The position numbers and the translations under genes were made by a program. From NCBI GenBank assembly GCA_002309915.1, contig DBYT01000054.1, forward strand, positions 1-7,567: a DNA stretch of 7,567 nucleotides, read 5' to 3'. The notes beneath the pieces were generated by a model. That model had not been told where the DNA came from and made no database searches. It worked only from the letters and a program-made list of their open reading frames with translations. The first letter of the stretch is position 1. Each line of letters opens with the position of its first letter. This stretch comes from Bacteroidales bacterium UBA1179 (GTDB taxonomy: Bacteria; Bacteroidota; Bacteroidia; Bacteroidales; Bacteroidaceae). Shown here in pieces: positions 1-5,869 of this stretch.

Positions 1-386
1 GTGCAGGGGATATCCTTGTAGAAATAATCGGCATGAGTTGTGCCGATGTTAGGGATGTCACGGCCGGCCTGAGCAAATGCGGTGGCATAGGTGGAGTGGG
101 TGTGGACCACGCCCTGTATGTTGGGGAAAGCCCTGTACAGAACCAGGTGAGTAGGGGTGTCCGATGAAGGATTGAGGTCCCCCTCGACAACCTTACCGGT
201 CTCGAGGGAGACAACAACCATATCACTTGCCTTCATCTCGTCATAGCTTACGCCGCTGGGCTTAATCACTACGAGGCCTTTCTCACGGTCAATGCCCGAT
301 ACGTTACCCCATGTGAATATTACCAGACCCTGTTTGACAAGATCAAGGTTGGCTTTGAATACCTTCTCTTTCAGTTCTTCCAGCAT
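1..386 (-). CDS. araD: L-ribulose-5-phosphate 4-epimerase, 5' part (partial)
   Basis: AraD interconverts L-ribulose 5-phosphate and D-xylulose 5-phosphate, the last step feeding L-arabinose into the pentose phosphate pathway; it is a cytoplasmic zinc enzyme of the class II aldolase/epimerase family. I translated the minus strand from ATG at 386-384; 128 codons are present before the window ends, out of about 230 in the family. Visible motifs are TWGNVS (25-30, N28), KPSG (42-45), PSSDTPTH (73-80), VHTHS (94-98) and TTHADYFY (116-123). D76, H95, H97 and D120 fall at the same numbers as the metal and catalytic residues known in E. coli AraD. The third metal histidine and the C-terminal tyrosine lie outside. 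It starts 1 nt after the symporter stop (TAATATG), so it is surely co-transcribed and probably translationally coupled. UlaF/SgbE paralogues are close relatives, but the galactose/arabinose context favours AraD. Confidence 0.93.
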   Translation of the reverse strand, partial: MLEELKEKVFKANLDLVKQGLVIFTWGNVSGIDREKGLVVIKPSGVSYDEMKASDMVVVSLETGKVVEGDLNPSSDTPTHLVLYRAFPNIQGVVHTHSTYATAFAQAGRDIPNIGTTHADYFYKDIPC

Positions 387-387
387 A

Positions 388-2313
388 TTACCAGAGACTT
401 ACGTAAAGGATAACCAGAATTACTATAACACCCAGGGCACCGATGTTGAATGTCCTGTTGGTGTGGAAGAGCTCCAGGTCAATACCAACGGCCTTGGCAT
501 CCTGAACCTTATCCTTGGCATTTGAGCGCAGGTAGAGTCCCAGAACAGCCAGAATTGCAGTCAGGAAGAACATAGCCTCAAAGCCCCATCCGCGCAGAAC
601 AGGATTGATAACGCCGATGATGGAAATTACAAGACAGATGGCTGATATGCAGAACAGAATTGATGACCACTTCATCTGGGCATCGATGGTGTGCTGGTCA
701 AGTTTGTCAGCCTCAACTGTATTCTTCTTGTTGTAGAGTGACATCGGGATAAAGATGGCAACCAGGCAGAGGAATACGTAACCCATGCGGAGCATGAACG
801 GTACGTTGGGCAGCAGGAACTTGAATGCGATTGAGAATACGAATGTTCCGATAGCGGCTACAACGGCTGCGGGACCGGAAGCGCGCTTCCAGAGCAGACC
901 CAGACCAAAGATTACTACAACACCGGGATATACAAATCCTGAGTACTCCTGAATGATCTGGAATGCCTGATCTGCACCACCCATGATAGGATAAACGGCA
1001 ATCATGGCGATGATAAGAGCAGAAACTGATGTGATACGGCCTACGTTCACAAGGCGCTTCTCAGATGCATCCTTCTTGAAGTACTGCTTGTAGATATCCA
1101 TCGTGAAGATGGTTGATGTTGAGTTGAACATTGAAGCCAGTGATGAGATAACGGCTGCACTCAGGGCGGCGAATGACAGACCCTTTACAAATACCGGAGT
1201 GAAGTTGCGTATAAGGAACGGATAAGCGTCATCAGCAACACTGATACCACCGGCAAGTTGTGAGAACAACTCAGGCTGCTGTGTCTTGATGTAGAATGCG
1301 CATACACCGGGAATACATACAATGAACGGAATCAGGATCTTGAGGAATGCGGCAAATACCATACCCTTCTTGGCCTCGTCCAGACTCTTGGCAGCAAGAC
1401 CCTTCTGGATGATGTACTGGTTGAATCCCCAGTAACCCAAATTGGTCAGCCACAGGGCACCTACGATAACTGCTATACCCGGAATGTCAAAGTATGCATC
1501 GGGAGTCTTGGCCTGGTTCACAACCAGGTTGAAGTGCGAGTCACCCGGTACTGATTTGAGTTTCTGGTAAACCTCACCGAGAGCTGCCAAGGCACCGCCC
1601 TGAAGATCCAGCTTGTCAGCAATAACGTCCAGAGCGGCATAAGCGGTGATAAGACCGCCACCAACCAGGAATGTAACCTGCATAACATCAGTCCATGCAA
1701 CTGATGACAGACCACCGTAGATTGAATAAATACCGGCAATCAGATACAGAACCAGAATGATGATGAGACGTACTGAAATAGCAGTTCCACCAATCATGAT
1801 TGAGATGCCGCGAAGGCCAAGGATCTGCTCAATGGCAAGAGCACCCAGCCATGCAACTGATGTAAGGTTGATGAATACATAAAGGAAAAGCCAGAAGATA
1901 GAGAAGGCAAGACCTGTACCCGGGTTGTAACGGTCACGCAGGAACTGCGGGATGGTGAATATCTTCTTCTCAATCATCACGGGGAGCAGGAACTTACCTA
2001 CAACGATCAGGGTTGCAGCTGCCATGAGCTCATAAGCGGCGATTGCAATACCTGATTTGAATGCAGAACCGGACATACCGATGAACTGCTCGGCACTGAT
2101 GTTTGCGGCTATAAGTGATGCACCAACTGCCCACCATGTCAGGGTGTTACCTGCCAGGAAGTAGTCTTTTGAATCTTTCTCCTTGCCGTCTTTGCTGCGT
2201 GACAGGAAGAATCCCAGGAAAATAAGTATTGCCAGATAGGCAACGAATACTACATAGTCAATAGGTTTGAAACCGTTGTTTGACAATGCTTCAATAAAAC
2301 CAGTATTGTTCAT
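388..2313 (-). CDS. SGLT-type sodium/sugar symporter (SSS/SLC5 family)
   Basis: Inner-membrane permease of 641 residues that likely imports a monosaccharide with Na+. It aligns along its length with Vibrio vSGLT as I remember that sequence. The core signatures are GNTLTWWAVGASLIAANISAEQF (55-77), YSIYGGLSSVAWTDV (196-210), NLGYWGFNQYIIQ (291-303), SSLASMFNSTSTIFTMDIYK (390-409) and QAFQIIQEYSG (449-459). Counterparts of vSGLT sugar contacts and gate are present: N71, Q76, E95, N291, Y294, W295, K325 and Q455. The Na2-site serine pair is S390/S391. These favour galactose/glucose, although the araD gene directly downstream makes L-arabinose possible. I estimate 14-16 membrane helices. Compared with vSGLT (about 543 aa), there is a longer hydrophilic loop near 230-278 and an extra segment near 530-600 with two hydrophobic stretches. 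ATG at 2313 gives a natural N-terminus just before the first helix. It lies 34 nt after galM-2 and 1 nt before araD. Confidence 0.93.
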   Translation of the reverse strand: MNNTGFIEALSNNGFKPIDYVVFVAYLAILIFLGFFLSRSKDGKEKDSKDYFLAGNTLTWWAVGASLIAANISAEQFIGMSGSAFKSGIAIAAYELMAAATLIVVGKFLLPVMIEKKIFTIPQFLRDRYNPGTGLAFSIFWLFLYVFINLTSVAWLGALAIEQILGLRGISIMIGGTAISVRLIIILVLYLIAGIYSIYGGLSSVAWTDVMQVTFLVGGGLITAYAALDVIADKLDLQGGALAALGEVYQKLKSVPGDSHFNLVVNQAKTPDAYFDIPGIAVIVGALWLTNLGYWGFNQYIIQKGLAAKSLDEAKKGMVFAAFLKILIPFIVCIPGVCAFYIKTQQPELFSQLAGGISVADDAYPFLIRNFTPVFVKGLSFAALSAAVISSLASMFNSTSTIFTMDIYKQYFKKDASEKRLVNVGRITSVSALIIAMIAVYPIMGGADQAFQIIQEYSGFVYPGVVVIFGLGLLWKRASGPAAVVAAIGTFVFSIAFKFLLPNVPFMLRMGYVFLCLVAIFIPMSLYNKKNTVEADKLDQHTIDAQMKWSSILFCISAICLVISIIGVINPVLRGWGFEAMFFLTAILAVLGLYLRSNAKDKVQDAKAVGIDLELFHTNRTFNIGALGVIVILVILYVSLW

Positions 2314-2323
2314 TTAGTTATTT
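2314..2323 (-). promoter_or_regulatory. A-rich leader motif before the symporter
   Basis: AAATAACTAA on the minus strand directly touches the symporter ATG and resembles the two mutarotase leaders (shared core AATAACYAA). It lies in a 34-nt A/T-rich spacer that also holds two copies of TTAGTTA (plus strand) 12 nt apart. Probably an initiation-friendly leader; no promoter was seen in this spacer. Confidence 0.35.
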
Positions 2324-2347
2324 AATTAGTTAGTTGATTTTAGTGAA

Positions 2348-3502
2348 TTACTCAACACCGAACTGGTAGATGCAGTGGCTGTAATACTCCTGGCCGGGAA
2401 CCAGCTCTGCGCTGTACCAACCGGGCAGATTTGACTTGTTGGGGCTGTCGGGGAACTTCTGTGTCTCCAGGCAGCAACCGGTACGCTGCTCCATCTTGTT
2501 GCCCTGCTTGTCCAGACCTGAACCGTCCAGGAAGTTACCTGAATAGAACTGGATACCGGGCTCGTTGGTATAAACCTCAACGTAGATACCGGTGATGGGG
2601 CTGTAGAGCTTGGCGGCGCACTTGGTATCGTCACACTTGGTGTTCAGAACCCAGTTGTGGTCATAGCCGTTACCGTTCTTAAGCTGCTCGTAAGCGTAGT
2701 TGTTGATCTCCTTGCCGATGGCCTTGCCCTTGGTGAAATCCATGGGAGTGCCTGCTACCGGCAGAATCTCGCCTGTGGTCATGTAAGTGCTGTCGCAGGG
2801 AGTGAAGTTGTCGGCATTAAGAGTAAGGATATGGTTTGTAACGGGGATTGAGTGGTCACCGTTCAGGTTGAAGTAACTGTGGTTGGTCATGTTGATCACA
2901 GTCTTCTTGTCGGTGGTAGCCTTCCATACAATGTCGATGGCATTGTTCTTGGTCAGGGTGTAGGTTACGGTAGCAACAACGTTACCGGGGAATCCGGCCT
3001 CGCCGTCAGCTGAGTTCATCACCAGGGTGATAGAGCTCTTCTTAACCTCCTTTACGTCCCATACCAGGTTCTGCCAGCCCAGGGGCTCGGGCTCCAGAGT
3101 GCAACCGCCGTGCAGGCAGTGGCCGAAATTGTTCTGCGGCAGCTGATATGTCGTGCCGTCCAGAGTGATCTGACCCTGGTTGATACGGTTGGCGTAACGA
3201 CCTACGGTTGAACCGAAGTCGCTGGCCTGAGTCGTATAGTCCTTAATGTTCTTGAAGCCGATGACAGCATCCTGCTTGTTGCCGTTCTTATCGGGAACCA
3301 TGATGGCAACGATACGTGCGCCGAAGTTTGTAACCCAAACCTCTGCACCCTTTGAATTGGTCAGTTTGTACAGGTCAGTCTGCTTACCTGTAAACTCCAT
3401 CTGGAAGTCGGCCTTGTTCAGAACCGGAGCCTCCTGCTCCTGTGAGCATGCTGCCAGGGCAAGCACACCGGCCACGAGAGCGATAAAACTTGATTTTCTC
3501 AT
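2348..3502 (-). CDS. galM: Aldose 1-epimerase (mutarotase), lipoprotein form
   Basis: This enzyme interconverts alpha and beta anomers of galactose, glucose or related aldoses such as L-arabinose. It has 384 residues with a type II signal peptide: MRKSS, hydrophobic 6-18, then lipobox LAAC with lipidated C19. The mature protein therefore acts in the periplasm or on the outer membrane. The mature N-terminus, CSQEQEAP, is acidic, which resembles lipoprotein export signals in Bacteroidetes and hints at surface display (inference). Family motifs are GRYANRI (101-107), LHGG (130-133), TNHSYFNLNG (206-215), GNGYDH (277-282) and CLETQKFPDSPN (344-355). All expected active-site residues are present: R106, H131, H208, D281 and E346. 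Cysteines C129 and C134 bracket H131, and C290/C295 form another close pair, which could form disulfides outside the cytoplasm. It sits between galK (27 nt upstream) and the symporter (34 nt downstream), consistent with conditioning sugar before import. Confidence 0.95.
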   Translation of the reverse strand: MRKSSFIALVAGVLALAACSQEQEAPVLNKADFQMEFTGKQTDLYKLTNSKGAEVWVTNFGARIVAIMVPDKNGNKQDAVIGFKNIKDYTTQASDFGSTVGRYANRINQGQITLDGTTYQLPQNNFGHCLHGGCTLEPEPLGWQNLVWDVKEVKKSSITLVMNSADGEAGFPGNVVATVTYTLTKNNAIDIVWKATTDKKTVINMTNHSYFNLNGDHSIPVTNHILTLNADNFTPCDSTYMTTGEILPVAGTPMDFTKGKAIGKEINNYAYEQLKNGNGYDHNWVLNTKCDDTKCAAKLYSPITGIYVEVYTNEPGIQFYSGNFLDGSGLDKQGNKMEQRTGCCLETQKFPDSPNKSNLPGWYSAELVPGQEYYSHCIYQFGVE

Positions 3503-3504
3503 TG

Positions 3505-3515
3505 TTTTGGTTATT
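3505..3515 (-). promoter_or_regulatory. A-rich leader motif before galM-2
   Basis: AATAACCAAAA on the minus strand ends 2 nt before the galM-2 ATG, within a 27-nt, strongly A/T-rich spacer after galK. It matches the leader of galM-1 exactly over 11 nt, and there is no purine-rich Shine-Dalgarno box. A role as a translation-initiation element is inferred. Confidence 0.4.
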
Positions 3516-3529
3516 TAGTGATTAATGAA

Positions 3530-4684
3530 TTATTGCAGTTTTTTGGAGCCGTCGCCTATGGTGACGCTGTAAACCTCGGGTACTATCCCGTATTTGCGTG
3601 CATACTCGCGCTTGGCTTTTGAAACGAACTTGTCACAGATTGTGTCACGAACCAGGTTGATGGTGCATCCGCCGAAACCTCCGCCCATCACACGGCTTCC
3701 CGTAACGCCGCACTCCTGAGCAGTCTCCACCAGGAAATCCAGCTCGGGGCAACTTACGGTATAGTCATGGCTGAGGCCCCAATGGGTCTCGTACATCTTC
3801 CGGCCTACGGTCTCGTAGTCATTCTCCTCAAGGGCTTTACAAACGGCCAGGACACGCTCTTTCTCATCAAGGACGTATTTGGCCCGGAGGTAGTCCTCCT
3901 CTTTCAGGTCACCCTTTACGGCGTCAAGCATCTGGTAGTTGGCATCACGCAGGGTCTCCACGCCGCCAAACTCGCGGTTCATCAGGGCTACGGCTTTCTC
4001 GCAACTCTCGCGGCGCTCGTTGTACTCGTTGCCCAGAGAGTGCTTGACCATCGAGTTTATCAGGATAAGTTTGTAACCGTCAGGATTGAAGGGGAAATAC
4101 TCATACTCCAGTGAACGGCAGTCCAGACGGATAAGGCATCCCTCACGTCCGAATACCGATGCGAACTGGTCCATGATTCCGCATTTCACACCGCAATAGT
4201 TGTGCTCGGTAGCCTGTCCTATCTTGGCCAGTTCGAACTTGTCGACACGGCCGTCGGCGAACATTGTGTTAAGCGCAAACGCAAAGACACTTTCAAGTGC
4301 GGCCGATGAAGACATGCCGGCTCCTGCCGGAACATCACCTGTTATTGCTGCGTTGAATCCGCCCAGAGCCACACCGTGCTTTTCCAGTTCCTTGCACACG
4401 CCGAAAATATAACACGCCCAATGTTCCTCGGGTTTGGAGGTGTCATCGAGCGTGAATTCTACGTAGGGATGTGCTTTCTGGTCAAGCGCTAGGAGACAGA
4501 CCTTGCGGGATCCGTTGCGGTAAATCTCAATGGTAACGCCTTTGTCCACAGCACCCGGAAAGACGAACCCGCCGTTATAGTCGGTGTGCTCGCCTATCAG
4601 GTTGATGCGTCCCGGCGAAAAGTATAGGTCACCGCTTGTGCCGAACTGCTGGCGGAACCTGTTTCTCAGAATGGTTGTGTCCAT
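3530..4684 (-). CDS. galK: Galactokinase
   Basis: GalK phosphorylates alpha-D-galactose at C1 with ATP, the committed step of the Leloir pathway, in the cytoplasm. Length is 384 residues, matching the family (E. coli 382). All three GHMP-kinase motifs are intact: the galactokinase signature SPGRINLIGEHTDYNGG (23-39), the ATP loop PAGAGMSSSAALE (119-131) and the C-terminal MGGGFGGC (333-340). R26 and D172 (in CGIMDQFAS) correspond to the catalytic Arg/Asp pair known from human and Lactococcus enzymes, and the E32-H33-D35 sugar-binding group is present. The galactokinase signature with GEHTDY argues against mevalonate kinase or GlcNAc-type GHMP relatives. ATG at 4684 lies 9 nt after the galM-1 stop, so the two are one transcriptional unit. 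No galT or galE lies in the window, so the next Leloir enzymes must be elsewhere or beyond base 1. Confidence 0.97.
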   Translation of the reverse strand: MDTTILRNRFRQQFGTSGDLYFSPGRINLIGEHTDYNGGFVFPGAVDKGVTIEIYRNGSRKVCLLALDQKAHPYVEFTLDDTSKPEEHWACYIFGVCKELEKHGVALGGFNAAITGDVPAGAGMSSSAALESVFAFALNTMFADGRVDKFELAKIGQATEHNYCGVKCGIMDQFASVFGREGCLIRLDCRSLEYEYFPFNPDGYKLILINSMVKHSLGNEYNERRESCEKAVALMNREFGGVETLRDANYQMLDAVKGDLKEEDYLRAKYVLDEKERVLAVCKALEENDYETVGRKMYETHWGLSHDYTVSCPELDFLVETAQECGVTGSRVMGGGFGGCTINLVRDTICDKFVSKAKREYARKYGIVPEVYSVTIGDGSKKLQ

Positions 4685-4693
4685 TATTGGGGA

Positions 4694-5779
4694 TTATTCC
4701 ACTCCGAAACGATAGATTGTTGTCTGTGTGTAGACCTCTCCCGGATTCAGGACTGTAGTCGGGAAGTAGGGACGGTTGGGGCTGTCGGGGAAGTGCTCTG
4801 CCTCAAAGCAGATGGCACAACGCTTGGGCAGTGTTGAACCGTGGGCGCATGTGCTGCCGCTGCACCAGTTGCCTGAGTAGCACTGGACACCGGGCTCGGT
4901 GGTGTAGCACTCCAGGGTACGGCCGCTGGCGGGGTCAACGCACTTTACGGCGAAACTCAGTTCTCCCGGTTCGCGCTTGTTGAGAACCCAGCAGTGGTCA
5001 TAGCCGTTGCCGTTCTTGGTCTGTATACCCTCCTCGATGCGGTCACCGACTCTGTGCGGGGTGCGGAAATCAAACGGAGTTCCCTCAACCTCGTCGATGG
5101 TGCCCAGAGGAATGGCGGTATTGTCGATTGGAATATAATGATCGGCGTTGATGGTCATCTGATAGTCCAAAACCGTGAGAGGGTTCTTCTTCATGCCGTT
5201 CAGTGTAAAGTAGGCATGGTTGGTAAGACATACCACGGTTTTCTTATCAGTTGTTGCCTCATACTCAATGACAAGTTCATTGTCATCGGTCAGGCGATAT
5301 GTTACGTTTACGTCAAGGTTGCCGGGGAAACCCTCCTCGCCGTCCTTGCACAGGTAATGCAGCTTGATTGTCTGGGCATCGGTCTGCTCGGCGTCAAAGA
5401 TACGCTTGTGGAAACCGGTGGGACCTCCGTGAAGGCTGTTGGGATCGTTGTTGATGGCCAGTGTGTACTGCTTGCCGTCCAGTGTGAACTTTCCGTTGGC
5501 AATGCGGTTGCCGTAACGTCCGATGAGTACGCTCAGGTAAGTCTCCTCACTCTCCATCACGTGCTTGATGCTGTCATGACCCCAGACGACACTTTCCATC
5601 TTGCCACCCCGGTCAGGCATCATTACGGCGCACAGGGCACCTGCAAAATTGGTTACGGCTATCTCGGCCCCCTTCTTGTTGCGGAGTATGTAAAGATCTG
5701 TCTTCTTACCCTCTACTGTTGCCTGGAAATCCTCCCTCTTGAGGCCGGCCAGATTGTCTTTAACAAAGAAATTGCTCAT
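4694..5779 (-). CDS. galM: Aldose 1-epimerase (mutarotase), cytoplasmic form
   Basis: This protein of 361 residues lacks any signal peptide (MSNFFVKDNLAGLK), so it should act in the cytoplasm and convert beta-D-galactose to the alpha anomer used by GalK, whose gene begins 9 nt downstream. Family motifs run in order: GRYGNRIANG (87-96), LHGG (116-119), TNHAYFTLNG (186-195), GNGYDH (257-262) and FEAEHFPDSPN (325-335). Expected active-site residues R92, H117, H188, D261 and E326 are all present. The catalytic-Glu motif reads FEAE rather than the LETQ of the lipoprotein paralogue, but the glutamate itself is kept. It is cysteine-rich for a cytoplasmic enzyme, with 11 cysteines, five of them within 300-324. 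It is the first gene after the 90-nt gap, and its ATG directly abuts a large inverted repeat, so it probably heads the sugar operon. It is paralogous to the lipoprotein form two genes downstream. Confidence 0.96.
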   Translation of the reverse strand: MSNFFVKDNLAGLKREDFQATVEGKKTDLYILRNKKGAEIAVTNFAGALCAVMMPDRGGKMESVVWGHDSIKHVMESEETYLSVLIGRYGNRIANGKFTLDGKQYTLAINNDPNSLHGGPTGFHKRIFDAEQTDAQTIKLHYLCKDGEEGFPGNLDVNVTYRLTDDNELVIEYEATTDKKTVVCLTNHAYFTLNGMKKNPLTVLDYQMTINADHYIPIDNTAIPLGTIDEVEGTPFDFRTPHRVGDRIEEGIQTKNGNGYDHCWVLNKREPGELSFAVKCVDPASGRTLECYTTEPGVQCYSGNWCSGSTCAHGSTLPKRCAICFEAEHFPDSPNRPYFPTTVLNPGEVYTQTTIYRFGVE

Positions 5780-5846
5780 ATAGTATAATTGGCTTATTTT
5801 GGTTATTAAAATAAAACACGCAAATTAAGCCAATTTCAGATACTAT
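5780..5846. repeat. Large interrupted inverted repeat abutting the galM-1 start codon
   Basis: On the minus strand, AATTGGCTTAATTTG (5835-5821) and CAAAATAAGCCAATT (5801-5787) are 15-nt arms that pair at 14 of 15 positions, with 19 nt between them. Outside these, ATAGTAT (5846-5840) pairs perfectly with ATACTAT (5786-5780), separated from the main arm by 4 nt (CTGA) on one side and 0 nt on the other. Inside, GTT/AAC can add three more pairs past a 3-nt bulge. The last base of the repeat is the base before the galM-1 ATG. It could be an operator for a dimeric regulator or an RNA hairpin that hides the start region. It lacks a GC-rich stem and a following T-run, so it is not a standard intrinsic terminator. 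The repeat itself is certain; its function is inferred. Confidence 0.85.
5797..5807 (-). promoter_or_regulatory. A-rich leader motif before galM-1
   Basis: The minus strand reads AATAACCAAAA, identical over 11 nt to the element just upstream of galM-2. No Shine-Dalgarno sequence precedes the galM-1 ATG, as is usual in Bacteroidetes, where A-rich upstream sequence helps initiation. Here the motif lies 17-27 nt before the ATG and partly within the inverted repeat. Confidence 0.35.
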
Positions 5847-5852
5847 TCCAAG
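5821..5852 (-). promoter_or_regulatory. Candidate Bacteroidetes-type promoter for the galM-1 operon
   Basis: Bacteroidetes housekeeping promoters have a -33 TTTG and a -7 TAnnTTTG separated by about 19-21 nt. In the folC/galM-1 gap the minus strand has CTTG (5852-5849), a 20-nt spacer and TTAATTTG (5828-5821), with one mismatch in each element. This is the only TTTG in the gap. Transcription would start near 5816, in the loop of the inverted repeat, giving a leader of roughly 35 nt. The -7 element lies inside the promoter-proximal arm of the repeat, so a protein bound there could block initiation. This is a pattern match only. Confidence 0.4.
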
Positions 5853-5869
5853 CGATTCAGGTTAAAATT

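Noticed and set aside
292..525. 77-codon plus-strand frame spanning the symporter/araD junction
   Set aside because: It is antisense to two well-supported genes and shows no known motif.
2314..2332. Two TTAGTTA copies 12 nt apart as a tandem operator
   Set aside because: Only two 7-nt copies in an A/T-rich spacer; chance or leader composition explains them well enough.
2326..2634. 102-codon minus-strand frame rich in Ser, Thr and Pro
   Set aside because: It is a shifted frame of galM-2, whose own frame is conserved to its stop codon.
4994..5788. 264-codon open frame on the plus strand opposite galM-1
   Set aside because: It is fully antisense to a gene with complete mutarotase motifs, shows no recognisable domain, and reflects codon bias of the real gene.
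5780..5846. Intrinsic terminator of folC
   Set aside because: The stem is A/T-rich, the loop is long, and no T-run follows; the repeat runs straight into the galM-1 ATG.
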